From Ferrovibrio sp036381655 (lineage in GTDB: Bacteria; Pseudomonadota; Alphaproteobacteria; Ferrovibrionales; Ferrovibrionaceae): 64,000 nucleotides of DNA. A model generated the notes under the pieces. The model saw nothing but the letters and a program-made list of their open reading frames with translations. It made no database searches and had not been told where the DNA came from. Made by a program: the position numbers and the translations under genes. The DNA is taken from positions 1 to 64,000 of the forward strand of contig NZ_DASVCJ010000006.1 of assembly GCF_036381655.1 (NCBI RefSeq), given 5' to 3'. Positions 1 to 8,301 of the stretch are shown here, one piece after another (position 1 is the stretch's first letter; each line of letters starts with the position of its first letter).

Positions 1-77
1 TCGGCCGTCGTCACTCCGGCCTCGTGCTCGCGTAGGATCGTGATGATCTGTTCTTCGCTAAATCGGCTCCGTCTCAT
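1..77 (-). mobile_element. IS3-family transposase OrfA, N-terminal part (cut by window edge)
   Basis: The minus-strand frame beginning at 77 reads MRRSRFSEEQIITILREHEA, the typical first residues of OrfA of IS3-family insertion sequences, a helix-turn-helix protein that binds the element's ends. The gene continues past the left edge, so OrfB (DDE catalytic protein) is not visible. Upstream, a GGAGCCGG stretch lies close to the ATG. The element ends about 64 bp upstream of the start at a TGACCTGCTCCCC terminus (position 141). Family assignment rests on this N-terminal motif only. Confidence 0.8.
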
Positions 78-127
78 CGTCCGGCTCCTTCTTCGGATCG
101 GACTCTACCTCAAATCGGGGGCCTTTC

Positions 128-141
128 GGGGGAGCAGGTCA
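128..141 (-). repeat. Likely left terminal inverted repeat end of the IS3-family element
   Basis: Read on the minus strand from 141, the sequence begins TGACCTGCTCCCCC. IS3-family elements usually begin with TGA, and this lies where the leader of OrfA should end. The recombinase coding sequence to the right loses its family pattern exactly at this base. The other end of the element is outside the window, so the inverted repeat partner and target duplication cannot be checked. Confidence 0.6.
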
Positions 142-511
142 CCTTCAATGTCGTGATGCCGGCTGCCTGGATGTCAGCAATGAAGACTGCATAATCTTTC
201 GCTCTGGCATCTGCCCTTTCGACAAGAGCTCGTGTACCGAGCTTGGTATCGACGGCGATACCTTTGAAACCGCCGAACTTGACGCCTCGTTGCTTTGCGG
301 CTGCCAGTGCGGCCTTTGTACGCTCTGAAATCAAGCCCGCCTCCAACCGCGCGACGGCGGCGAGCTGCTGCAGAATGAATCGCCCCATTGGCCCCGAGAC
401 CTGAGGCAGGTCGGCAGACACCACCTCGACATCGCCGCTCAGAATCGTTTCCAAGAAGTGGACGTTACGGGCCAGCCGATCGACCTTGGCCACGACCAGG
501 GCAGCCTTGTT
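142..511 (-). pseudogene. Serine recombinase (resolvase) remnant, truncated at both ends
   Basis: The frame reads AALVVAKVDRLARNVHFL, later SERTKAALAAAKQRGVKFGG, both diagnostic of the resolvase/invertase catalytic domain (second half, with the E-helix region). The N-terminal part that carries the nucleophilic serine (the Y-x-R-x-S motif) is missing: a stop codon lies in frame at 524-526, and nothing resolvase-like is seen beyond it. At the other end the frame runs into the IS3-type terminus at 141 after GITTLK, so the DNA-binding helix-turn-helix is lost too. The remnant should be inactive. A GTG at 493 opens a 127-codon frame, which is why gene finders may call it. Confidence 0.8.
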
Positions 512-622
512 AAGTGGAAGGCCTCATCTCTGATTAGATTGGCGTTTTCCTTGCCTTCCTTCCAATCTCGCGCTGAAATTCGACGTGCGTTGAACCGAGG
601 ATGCATCCGCGTCAGCGCCGCT

Positions 623-1702
623 TCAAACCGGATCGTAAGGCACGGTGAGCTGCATCCCCTCGACAGTCACCCCGCCCCTCCCGCCCGGCGTGACGCTGCC
701 GTAGCGCTGCGCGAATGCCGGCGGCAGCGGCCGCGCATCCTCGGGCGCCAGCCAAAGCCGCAACAGATGCCGCCGCCGCTCCGGCTCGCGCCAGTCCTCA
801 AAGGCGGTACGATCGTGCAGCAGGGTGTGATTGTGCACCAGCTGCACATCGCCCCGCTTCAACGTCATCTGGAAATTGAGGCTTTCGTCGTTGGCCAGCG
901 CATCGAACAGGTCGTAGGCTTCGCGCTGCGCGGCCGTCAGCGGCGGCACATCGCTGAAGCGCCGCGCTGACTCGATATACTGCCGCTGATAGATGGCCGA
1001 AAGCAGCCCCGCATGCCAGCTATAGGTGGGGATGGTAAAATACGGCTTTTCGCCCGGCGGCACCTCGCCGCGCCGATCAGTTTCGATCGGCTCGAACAGC
1101 AGGGCCAGAAGATTGGGCCGCCGCCGGCGCATTTCATTGAAGATGGTGACCGAGCTTACCAGCGCCGAATGTCCGCCGGCCTTGGCGGTCTGCAGGCAGA
1201 GCAGGCCGACGATATCGCTCGAATCGGTGTGAAAGGTCTGGCGTTCATGGGTCTGGTAGATGCGGACATTGGGATCGTCGCTCGACAGCCCCATATCGAT
1301 GACATGGCCGAGCACGTGGCCCCTGGCATTCTGTGGACGCGCCCTGCCGAAATGGCTGCCCAATCCCAGGAATGCGATCGCCGCCTGCCGTCGGCTCCAC
1401 CGCTCCACCGGCAGGCCGCGGAGCAGAGCGAAGCCGCGCCCGTCCAGCACTTCCTTGCGCACCTGCCTGAGCCTCGGTGCGAGCTGCGGCAGCGGAAAAT
1501 CGTCGGCCGTCAAAGCCGCAAGATTGACACCGGGATCGGTCAGGACGGCTTGCGTGGCAGCCTCGATTTCGGCGACATCGGCAGCCGTGAAATGCTGACA
1601 CCACGATTGGTCCTGGATCATATCCGGTCCATACCAGGCGCTTGGCCCGGTAATCTCCGGCGGCAAGTCGAATGTCTGGAATTTCGGGTCGGCGGCGCTC
1701 AT
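623..1702 (-). CDS. TauD/TfdA-family Fe(II)/2-oxoglutarate dioxygenase
   Basis: A 359-residue protein with the iron-binding motif HTD (in QTFHTDSSDIVGLL), the distal histidine region LVHNHTLLHDRTAF and the 2-oxoglutarate-binding arginine region RRRHLLRLWL. This is the family layout of TauD-like enzymes, which hydroxylate a substrate using O2, Fe(II) and 2-oxoglutarate. I chose the internal ATG at 1702 because the residues before it (up to 1834) are low-complexity and overlap the upstream gene. It follows badH in the same direction with a 125-bp gap and may be co-transcribed with it. The substrate is unknown; an O2-dependent enzyme beside genes known from anaerobic alicyclic acid degradation suggests an aerobic variant of the route. 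Confidence 0.8.
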   Translation of the reverse strand: MSAADPKFQTFDLPPEITGPSAWYGPDMIQDQSWCQHFTAADVAEIEAATQAVLTDPGVNLAALTADDFPLPQLAPRLRQVRKEVLDGRGFALLRGLPVERWSRRQAAIAFLGLGSHFGRARPQNARGHVLGHVIDMGLSSDDPNVRIYQTHERQTFHTDSSDIVGLLCLQTAKAGGHSALVSSVTIFNEMRRRRPNLLALLFEPIETDRRGEVPPGEKPYFTIPTYSWHAGLLSAIYQRQYIESARRFSDVPPLTAAQREAYDLFDALANDESLNFQMTLKRGDVQLVHNHTLLHDRTAFEDWREPERRRHLLRLWLAPEDARPLPPAFAQRYGSVTPGGRGGVTVEGMQLTVPYDPV

Positions 1703-1826
1703 GTGGAACCCATCTTCGGAAACCTGACCGAGGTTTCCACGAGACGAAGCCGACTTCAATGCTCTTTTAGCTCGATGATGGCTCAATGGCGGGGCGCGGG
1801 CGGCTCGATGGCCCTGCCCCGCGCCA

Positions 1827-2594
1827 TCAGCCATTCATGGTCAGGCCGCCGGACACGCTGAGAACCTGCCCCGTGATGTAATCGGCGTCGTCGCTGGCGA
1901 AGAAGGCAATGGCGCCCGGCAGGTCGTCGGGCTGCCCCAGCCGCCCGAACGGCACCGCGCGCTTGAAGGCCTCGACCAGCTTCTCCGGATTGCCGGCGCC
2001 CTCGAGATAGCCCTTGAACAGGTTTGTGTCGGTCGGGCCGGGGCAGACCACGTTGACGTTGATGCCCTTGGAGGCCAGCTCGCGCGCCACGGTCTTGGAG
2101 AAGGATACCAGGCCGCCCTTGCAGGCGGCGTAGACCGCCTCGCCCGAGGAGCCGACGCGCGCGGCATCCGAGGCGATGTTGACCACCTTGCCCGCGCGTC
2201 GTTCGGCCATCAGCGGCAGCACGGCGTGATGCAGGTTCAGCGCGCCGACCAGGTTGATGGCGATGATCTTCTGCCAGAGCTCGGGATCGGTCTTGGTGAA
2301 GGGGCAGAACACGTCCCAGCCGGCATTGTTGACCAGGATGCGGATCGGTCCGAGATCGGATTCCACCGCCTGCACCGCAGCGGCAACGGCAGCATGATCG
2401 GTGATGTCGACGGCATAGGCCCTGGCGGTGCCGCCGGCCGCGGCGATCTCCGCCCGCACGGCTTCCGCGCCCGGCCCATCGCGGTCGAATATCGCCACCT
2501 TGGCGCCTTCCGCGGCGAAACGCAAGCAGGTCGCCCGCCCGATGCCGCCCGCACCGCCCGTGATGATCGCCACGCTGTCGCGCAAACCACGCAT
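1827..2594 (-). CDS. badH: BadH-like 2-hydroxycyclohexanecarboxyl-CoA dehydrogenase (SDR)
   Basis: A classical short-chain dehydrogenase of 255 residues with the TGGAGGIG nucleotide-binding loop, NNAGWDVF, the segment ASDAARVGSSGEAVYAACKGG containing the YxxxK pair, and the end GQVLSVSGGLTMNG. From memory these segments match BadH of Rhodopseudomonas palustris closely; BadH oxidises 2-hydroxycyclohexanecarboxyl-CoA to the 2-keto form. The start at 2594 gives the usual BadH length and has a GGAGG site five bases upstream; an ATG at 2615 is also open. It is divergent from the BadR-like regulator, and its promoter overlaps the shared palindrome. No BadI ring-opening hydrolase was found nearby, so the exact substrate remains open. 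Confidence 0.82.
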   Translation of the reverse strand: MRGLRDSVAIITGGAGGIGRATCLRFAAEGAKVAIFDRDGPGAEAVRAEIAAAGGTARAYAVDITDHAAVAAAVQAVESDLGPIRILVNNAGWDVFCPFTKTDPELWQKIIAINLVGALNLHHAVLPLMAERRAGKVVNIASDAARVGSSGEAVYAACKGGLVSFSKTVARELASKGINVNVVCPGPTDTNLFKGYLEGAGNPEKLVEAFKRAVPFGRLGQPDDLPGAIAFFASDDADYITGQVLSVSGGLTMNG

Positions 2595-2684
2595 GTTGCC
2601 TCCAATACCTGACATCGCCGCGCCGTCGCTATCGCCGCCGGCCGTTCCCGCCGCCGCGGCTTTCCATCGGCCGCTTTCTGCGCC

Positions 2685-2712
2685 ATCATAGAATTCAAAC
2701 GGATTACGTCAA
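2685..2712 (-). promoter_or_regulatory. Predicted sigma70-type promoter of badH-like gene
   Basis: On the minus strand TTGACG (2712-2707) is followed after 16 bp by TATGAT (2690-2685). The -35 box overlaps the CAATATATTG palindrome, so a bound regulator would block polymerase. Confidence 0.55.
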
Positions 2713-2723
2713 TATATTGTTAT
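2708..2723. promoter_or_regulatory. Putative MarR (BadR-like) operator 1
   Basis: GTCAATATATTGTTAT, with a perfect 10-bp palindrome CAATATATTG at 2710-2719. The identical 16-mer occurs at 4447-4462. The two sites lie in the two divergent gaps around the badR-like gene, which points to autoregulation and control of the badH and aliA/aliB-like genes. I did not notice a third copy. Confidence 0.7.
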
Positions 2724-2745
2724 TCCTGTATGGGAAGGCCTTAGC

Positions 2746-3222
2746 ATGAAAGATCTCCGCGGCAACAAGGCCTCGGCATCCTCGGAACTGGCGAACCGGA
2801 TCTTCTTCCGGCTCTACCAGGCGGCCAACACCATGCACAAGACTGGCACCAAGGCGCTGGACAAATACGGCATCACCACCCAGCAATGGTCGGTGCTGGG
2901 CGCGCTGTCGCGTCCGCAGGCCGCGAACGGCATGGTGATCGGCGATCTCTGCCGCTTTCTGATGGTCAGCCGGCAGAATCTGACCGGGGTGCTCGACCGG
3001 CTCGGCCGGCAGGGCTACATCACCGCCGTCACCGATCCCGCCGACCGCCGCTCCAGGCGGGTCAAACTGACGCCGAAGGGCGAGAAGATCTGGAACGCCA
3101 TCACACCGCTGATCTATGATTATTACGACAATACCTTGCAGGGATTCTCGTTCGACGACCGGGTCGCCTTCCTGCACCACCTGAATCACCTGCTGGACAA
3201 CATGGTCAGGCTGGACGGCTAG
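2746..3222 (+). CDS. badR: MarR-family regulator, BadR-like
   Basis: A 158-residue winged-helix protein with the MarR layout: a helical N-terminus (ANRIFFRLYQAANTMHKTG), a recognition region LCRFLMVSRQNLTGVLDRLG, the wing DPADRRSRRVKLTPKGEKIW and a C-terminal dimerisation helix. BadR of R. palustris, of similar size, represses badH and ali genes until a pathway CoA ester binds; the neighbours here are the same. An AT-rich 16-bp palindromic site lies 23 bp upstream of the ATG, and a GGGAAGG stretch supplies the ribosome site. That it acts as a repressor released by a CoA ester is inferred from the homologue. Confidence 0.78.
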   Translation: MKDLRGNKASASSELANRIFFRLYQAANTMHKTGTKALDKYGITTQQWSVLGALSRPQAANGMVIGDLCRFLMVSRQNLTGVLDRLGRQGYITAVTDPADRRSRRVKLTPKGEKIWNAITPLIYDYYDNTLQGFSFDDRVAFLHHLNHLLDNMVRLDG

Positions 3223-3246
3223 GCGCATCCCGTCCGCGTCCGCCGG

Positions 3247-4401
3247 TCAGTAGGGAACGTTCTTCCGTCCCGCCCGCGTGCGGGCCACGATGGTCTTCAT
3301 GATCTGCGCCGTGCCGTCGCCGATCTGCAGGCCAAGCACGTCGCGCAGGCGCTGCTCGAAGGGCAGATCGCGCGAATAGCCGGCATGGCCATGCACCAGC
3401 AGGCATTGATGGATGGTTTCATAGGCGAGCTTCGGCGCCCACCATTTCACCATCGCCGCCTCCGCGCTGTGCGGCAGACCGCTATCCTTCAGCCACAAAG
3501 TTTTCTGACACAGCAGGCGGGCAGCCGTCGCATAGGTGTCGAATTCCGCCAGCATATGGGAAACGCCCTGGAAGGCAGCCAGCGGCTGACCGAAAGCGTG
3601 GCGCTCCTGCACATATTGCCAGGTCTCGCGCAGCGAGGTTTCCGCCACCGCCAGACATTGCAGGCCGATCAGCGCGCGGCTGAAATCGAATCCCTGCATC
3701 ACCTGGCGGAAACCGCCGCCCTCCTCGCCGAGCCGGTTGGAGGCCGGCACGCGCACATTGTCGAAGATCAGGCTGCCGCGGCCGATGGCGTGCTGGCCGT
3801 GATCGGCGAACCGGCCGCGATGGATGCCCGGCGATGACAGATCGACCAGGATTGCCGTAATGCCGGACGCGCCCTCCTCCGGACGGCCGGTGCGGCCGAA
3901 GACAATGGCGGCATCCGCCTGATCGGCCATGGAGATCGAGGTCTTCTCGCCATCGAGGATATAGCTGTCGCCGTCGCGCCGCATCCTGAGTTGCAGGCGC
4001 GCCGCATCCGATCCACCCTGCGGCTCGGTCAGGGCGAGCGCGACGACGACCTCGCCGCGCATCAGGCGCGGCAGCCACTGCCCGGCCAGCTCGGGCGCGG
4101 CATGATCGGCCAGAATATGGCCGTTCAGCGAGGCCAGAAGCTGGATATAGGCGATATTGAAATCGGCTGCCGCGATATTCTCGATGATCATGCCGGCCGT
4201 CACATAGCCGAGCCCGAGGCCGCCATAGCTTTCCGGCAGTTCGGGCGCGATCAGGCCCAGCGCGCCCATCTCGGCGATCAGGCCGCGGTCGAACCGCCCG
4301 GTCTCGTCGTGCTGGCGATACAGCGGCGCCAGCCGATCCTGCGCAAAGCGGCGCGCCGTTTCACGGATCGCGTCCTGTTCCGGCGATAAGGCGAAATCCA
4401 T
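3247..4401 (-). CDS. aliB: Acyl-CoA dehydrogenase, AliB-like (cyclohexanecarboxyl-CoA dehydrogenase candidate)
   Basis: A full-length acyl-CoA dehydrogenase (384 residues): N-terminal helical domain (FALSPEQDAIRETARRFAQ), the FAD/substrate region ALTEPQGGSDAARLQLRMR, RHAFGQPLAAFQGVSHMLAE and the C-terminal helix with HGHAGYSRDLPFEQRLRD. Near the end the usual EGT motif that provides the catalytic glutamate of many family members reads GDGTAQIMK, so an aspartate replaces it. AliB-type enzymes introduce a double bond into cyclohexanecarboxyl-CoA; the badH and aliA neighbours support that role. The gene is convergent with badR and divergent from the ligase. A perfect TTGACA at 4451-4446 sits inside the shared operator. 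Confidence 0.75.
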   Translation of the reverse strand: MDFALSPEQDAIRETARRFAQDRLAPLYRQHDETGRFDRGLIAEMGALGLIAPELPESYGGLGLGYVTAGMIIENIAAADFNIAYIQLLASLNGHILADHAAPELAGQWLPRLMRGEVVVALALTEPQGGSDAARLQLRMRRDGDSYILDGEKTSISMADQADAAIVFGRTGRPEEGASGITAILVDLSSPGIHRGRFADHGQHAIGRGSLIFDNVRVPASNRLGEEGGGFRQVMQGFDFSRALIGLQCLAVAETSLRETWQYVQERHAFGQPLAAFQGVSHMLAEFDTYATAARLLCQKTLWLKDSGLPHSAEAAMVKWWAPKLAYETIHQCLLVHGHAGYSRDLPFEQRLRDVLGLQIGDGTAQIMKTIVARTRAGRKNVPY

Positions 4402-4446
4402 CTTTTCCTCCGCTATCCCGAGTCTTAGAATTGAGCCGGCATGTAT

Positions 4447-4462
4447 GTCAATATATTGTTAT
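4447..4462. promoter_or_regulatory. Putative MarR (BadR-like) operator 2
   Basis: The same 16-mer as at 2708-2723, with the CAATATATTG core at 4449-4458. It lies between the divergent aliB-like and aliA-like genes. On the minus strand it contains TTGACA, a perfect -35 box for the aliB-like gene. Confidence 0.7.
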
Positions 4463-4586
4463 ATAAGACATGCGGCCTAAGGGTATGAGTTGGTAGAGAA
4501 CAACAATAGATTGCCATTCTTCCGCTTGCAGGCGCGGACCGGTTGCGCCCGCCTGCGGCGGATGGAACAGAAGGAGGAATACCGAG

Positions 4587-6107
4587 ATGGGACGCGAGCA
4601 GCAGCAGGCGGCACAGACGAGCGTCTATGATCTGTTTCATGGCCGTGCGCTGGCGACACCCGATGCGATCGCCATCGAGGACGGCACCAGGAAGCTCAGT
4701 TATGCGCAACTTCTCGACCGGGTGGACCGGCTTGCCGGTCTGCTGGCCGGCCGCGGCGTCGGGCGCGGCGACCGCATCGCCATCCTGTCGCATAACCGCA
4801 GCGACTATATCGAACTGGAACTGGCTGCCGCCGCCCGCGGCGCCATCCTCGCCTGCCTCAACTGGCGGCTGGCCGGCCCCGAGCTTTGCCATTGCGTCAC
4901 GCTGGTGGAGCCGCGCCTCGTCTTCGCCGAGCCGGACCTCGCCCCGGCACTGGCCGCCATTTCCGGCATCGCGGTGCTGGTGTTCGATGCCGGGTACGAG
5001 GCGGCGCTGGCCGCCGCCGCACCCGTCGAGGCTACAGCGGTCGATCCCGAAGACGGCCTGGTGATCCTCTACACCAGCGGAACGACCGGCCTGCCGAAAG
5101 CCGCCGTCATCAGCCACCGGGCGATGGTGGCGCGCGCCATGGTGTTCGCCTCGGAACTGGCGATCGAGCCGACCGACGCCTTCGTCGCCTGGGCGCCGCT
5201 TTATCATATGGCCTCGACCGATCATGCGCTGGCGACGCTGATGCGCGGCGGCACCGTCGTGGTGGTGGACGGCTACCGGCCGGAGGCGCTGCGCGCCGCC
5301 ATCGCGGCGCACCGCATCGGCTGGCTGGTGCTGATCCCCGGCATGGTCGAGCCGTTCATCGCGGCGCTGAAGGCCGATCCGGTGAAGCTGAAGGGCATTC
5401 GCGTCTGCGGCGCCATGGCCGATCTCGTGCCGCCGCATCAGATCGCCGAGATCACCGCTATCCTCCAGGCGCCCTATCTCAATACCTTCGGCTCGACCGA
5501 AACCGGGCTGCCGCCCGCCACCCGCGCCCTCATCCCCGCCGGCACCGCGCCCGAGCGCCTGTCGAAGCGGCTCAGCGCTTTCTGCGAGGTACGGCTGGTC
5601 GATCCGGAAGACCGCCCGGTGGCGCCCGGCACGCCGGGCGAGATGGCGGTGCGCGGCCCGACGCTGTTTTCCGGATACTGGAACGCAGCCGAGGCGAATG
5701 CGGAGGATTTCCGCGGCGGCTGGTTCCATATGGGCGACGTGTTCCGCCAGAATCCCGACGGCACGGTCGATTTCGTCGACCGCGCGAAATACCTCATCAA
5801 GACCGGCGGCGAGAATGTCTATCCGGCCGAGATCGAGCGGGTGCTGCTGGCCGATCCGCGGGTGACGGATGCCGCCGTGGTGCGGGCCGCCGATCCGCGC
5901 TGGGGCGAAGCGCCGGTCGCCTTCGTCTCGCGCTCGGACGACAGCCTCACGCCGGAGGCGTTGATGGAGCGCTGCCGTGCGGCGCTGGCCGGCTACAAGC
6001 TGCCGCGCCAGATTCGCTTCATCGGCTTCGACGACTTCCCGCGTTCGAGCAGCGGCAAAATCCAGCGCCACGCCCTGGAAGCGCGGCTGCGTAGGGGCGC
6101 GGCCTGA
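4587..6107 (+). CDS. aliA: AMP-forming CoA ligase, AliA-like (cyclohexanecarboxylate-CoA ligase candidate)
   Basis: A 506-residue acyl-CoA synthetase of the ANL superfamily. The AMP-binding signature VILYTSGTTGLPKAAVISH, the STETG adenine motif (FGSTETGLPP), the hinge WFHMGDVF ... DFVDRAKYLIKTGGENVYP and the C-terminal catalytic lysine region SSSGKIQRHALE are all present. It activates a carboxylic acid with ATP and CoA. An AAGGAGG site lies ahead of the ATG. Its position, divergent from the aliB-like dehydrogenase with a shared BadR-type operator, suggests it starts the alicyclic acid route. The substrate itself is inferred from context. Confidence 0.8.
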   Translation: MGREQQQAAQTSVYDLFHGRALATPDAIAIEDGTRKLSYAQLLDRVDRLAGLLAGRGVGRGDRIAILSHNRSDYIELELAAAARGAILACLNWRLAGPELCHCVTLVEPRLVFAEPDLAPALAAISGIAVLVFDAGYEAALAAAAPVEATAVDPEDGLVILYTSGTTGLPKAAVISHRAMVARAMVFASELAIEPTDAFVAWAPLYHMASTDHALATLMRGGTVVVVDGYRPEALRAAIAAHRIGWLVLIPGMVEPFIAALKADPVKLKGIRVCGAMADLVPPHQIAEITAILQAPYLNTFGSTETGLPPATRALIPAGTAPERLSKRLSAFCEVRLVDPEDRPVAPGTPGEMAVRGPTLFSGYWNAAEANAEDFRGGWFHMGDVFRQNPDGTVDFVDRAKYLIKTGGENVYPAEIERVLLADPRVTDAAVVRAADPRWGEAPVAFVSRSDDSLTPEALMERCRAALAGYKLPRQIRFIGFDDFPRSSSGKIQRHALEARLRRGAA

Positions 6108-6132
6108 CCTCTTCTGGCGTCACAGCGTCCCG

Positions 6133-6915
6133 TCAGCGCCCCTGCCAGACGGGCAGGCGCTTCTCGGCGAAGGCCTTCGGGCCTTCGATGGCATCGAGGC
6201 TGGCATAGACTTCCGCATGCAGGCGCTTGCCCTCTTCGATGCCGGCCGAGCAGCCGAGGTCCATCGTGGCCCGCAGGCTCGCCTTGGCCGCCTTCACCGA
6301 AAGCGGCGCGCCGGCGACGATGCGGTCCGCGAGCAGACGGGCACGGGCACGCACGGCATCCGGCGTCTTCTCGATGTAGTTGGTGAAGCCGTAATGATGC
6401 AGCGCTTCGATCGGCATCAGTTCGCCGGTCAGCAGCATTTCCATCAGGATCGGCTGGGGCAGCATCGACAGCGCCGGCGCCGCCCAGGGCGAGCCGCGTC
6501 CGACCTTCACCTCGGTGATCCCCGCCTTGGTGCCGGCCAGGCCGACCCTGAGATCGCAGTTGAGCGCCAGCATCATGCCGCCGGCCATCAGCGATCCGGT
6601 CATCGCGGCGATGATCGGCTTCGAGACATTGCGCATGATGTCGTGGAAGGGATCGCGCATCTTGCTCAGGATGTCGACGCCCTCGCGCGCGGCGATCTCC
6701 TGCGCCTCCTTCAGGTCGAGGCCGGCGCTGAAGATGCCGCAATCGGAAGAGGTGAGGATGGCGACCCGGATGGCGGGATCGGCCTCGATCCGCTCCCAGG
6801 CATCGGCCAGCCCGTTGGCGACCGCAACCGACAGCGCATTCTTGCGCTCCGGCCGGTCGATCAGCACGGTCGCGACCGCGTCCTTCACCTCGACCCGAAG
6901 ACTTGCATCCGCCAT
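6133..6915 (-). CDS. Enoyl-CoA hydratase/isomerase family protein (crotonase) with one catalytic Glu replaced
   Basis: A 260-residue crotonase: the N-terminal VATVLIDRPERKNALS, the oxyanion region SAGLDLKEAQ and AGGMMLALNCDLRVG are visible. Against classical enoyl-CoA hydratase the first catalytic glutamate (GGGCE) is methionine here (AGGMM); the second (GITEVKVG) is kept. With one acid it could be an isomerase or another crotonase type rather than a hydratase. The start at 6915 has GGAGGAGAGGG upstream. It is the last gene of the leftward operon that begins at 14731, 95 bp after the binding protein gene, and converges on the aliA-like gene. Confidence 0.75.
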   Translation of the reverse strand: MADASLRVEVKDAVATVLIDRPERKNALSVAVANGLADAWERIEADPAIRVAILTSSDCGIFSAGLDLKEAQEIAAREGVDILSKMRDPFHDIMRNVSKPIIAAMTGSLMAGGMMLALNCDLRVGLAGTKAGITEVKVGRGSPWAAPALSMLPQPILMEMLLTGELMPIEALHHYGFTNYIEKTPDAVRARARLLADRIVAGAPLSVKAAKASLRATMDLGCSAGIEEGKRLHAEVYASLDAIEGPKAFAEKRLPVWQGR

Positions 6916-7010
6916 CACGCCCTCTCCTCCGATTTCCCCTGTCCTTGAAATGCAGACGGCCGCCTTTTCGCCAGGCGGCCGTCCCGATCGGGCCAAACCG
7001 GCCCATGCGC

Positions 7011-8264
7011 TTACTTGTTCTCGGCGGCGAACTTCTTGGAATTCTCCTTCACGACTTCCCAGACGAGGTCGTTATAGGCGGAAATCCAGTCAGTCTGCGG
7101 CACCCACTTGGTGCCGTCCCACATCTCGAGGCGGGTCTTGCCGCCGCCGCCGTGATCCTCCGCCGTCACCGTGACCGGCGCGAAGAGCCCGTTGGCATCG
7201 TAGTTCTTGATGCTCTCGAAGCCTTTCTTCAGGGCTTCCGGCGTCACCGGCCAGCCGCCCTGCTTGACCGCATTGCGCGCCGCCTCGAAGGCGACCGAAT
7301 AGATGGCCAGGCCGGTATTGTAGTACACGTCGTTGATCGCGGCGCGCTCGCCGTTGCCCTTACCCTTGTCGTAGAGATCGGCGATGATTTCCTTGACGAT
7401 GGGAATGTCCTGACCGCCGGCGACGTTGGTACCACGCTTCAGCCCGGCGGCTTCCTTGCCGCCGAGATTGGCGATGTCGGTCTCGTTGAGCCAGTTCACC
7501 GAGATGTACTTGCTCATCGGGATGCCGTTGCGCTTCATCTCGCGCGAAGCGACGACATGCATCTTGGACAGCGACCAGCTTATGATCCAGTCGGGCTGGA
7601 ACCGCCGCACCTGGGTCCAGGTCGAGCTCTGATCGCTTCCGGGCAGCGGATACGGGAACAGCCCGAGCTCAAAGCCCTCGCGCTGGGCGATGGTCTGCAG
7701 GATCTTGATCGGCTCCTGGCCGAAGGGATAATCGACATAGACGAAGGCGATCTTCGCGCCCTTCAGCTTGGCGCCCATCTGCTGCTTGATATAGGCCACG
7801 TCGTTCGCGGCCTGGCCCCAATAGGTCGGGCCGACCGGGAACACCCAGTCGAACACCTTGCCGTCGATGGCATCGCCGCGGCCGACCAGCGATTGCAGCA
7901 GGATGTTCTTGTCCTTCATGATGCGCGGCAGCACGGCGATCGATACCGGCGTCGACAGCATGTCGAACACCATCACGCCTTCGCGCTTCAGCTTTTCATA
8001 GCATTCGATGCCGCGCTGCGGCTCGTTGCCGTGATCCTGGACGACGAGTTCGATCTTATGTCCGTCCAGCCCGCCCTTCATGTTGACCAGGTCCGCGAGG
8101 TCGCGCGCGGCCTGGACGACCTGCGGGGTGATGAAGGTATAGGATTTGCTGAGGTCATAGCACATCCCGAACTTCATCGTATCCTGCGCGGATGCCGGGA
8201 ATACCGAACCGATGCTTAGCGCCAGGCCGAGTGCGGCGCCCTTCATGCCTACCCCTAATCTCAT
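7011..8264 (-). CDS. ABC transporter substrate-binding protein, branched-chain amino acid (HAAT/Leu-Ile-Val) type
   Basis: A 417-residue periplasmic protein with a signal peptide (hydrophobic ALGLALSIGSVFPASAQD, cleavage near residue 27) and the Peripla_BP_6-like fold pattern (NMKGGLDGHKIELVVQDHGN, AKIAFVYVDYPFGQEPIK). It captures the ligand for the LivH/LivM/LivF/LivG proteins of the same operon. These families carry amino acids but also aromatic and alicyclic acids; linkage with acyl-CoA ligases favours a carboxylic acid. A GGGAGGAACA ribosome site precedes the ATG. Confidence 0.85.
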   Translation of the reverse strand: MRLGVGMKGAALGLALSIGSVFPASAQDTMKFGMCYDLSKSYTFITPQVVQAARDLADLVNMKGGLDGHKIELVVQDHGNEPQRGIECYEKLKREGVMVFDMLSTPVSIAVLPRIMKDKNILLQSLVGRGDAIDGKVFDWVFPVGPTYWGQAANDVAYIKQQMGAKLKGAKIAFVYVDYPFGQEPIKILQTIAQREGFELGLFPYPLPGSDQSSTWTQVRRFQPDWIISWSLSKMHVVASREMKRNGIPMSKYISVNWLNETDIANLGGKEAAGLKRGTNVAGGQDIPIVKEIIADLYDKGKGNGERAAINDVYYNTGLAIYSVAFEAARNAVKQGGWPVTPEALKKGFESIKNYDANGLFAPVTVTAEDHGGGGKTRLEMWDGTKWVPQTDWISAYNDLVWEVVKENSKKFAAENK

Positions 8265-8301
8265 GCTCTGTTCCTCCCTTTCGTCGCCGGAATTGGCGAG
8301 C

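Noticed and set aside
512..622. Possible second half of the recombinase in the gap before the dioxygenase
   Set aside because: All three minus-strand frames have stops and none shows the catalytic serine motif.
4425..6071. 548-codon open frame antisense to the aliA-like ligase
   Set aside because: No motif, arginine- and glycine-rich composition; the ligase on the other strand has every ANL signature.
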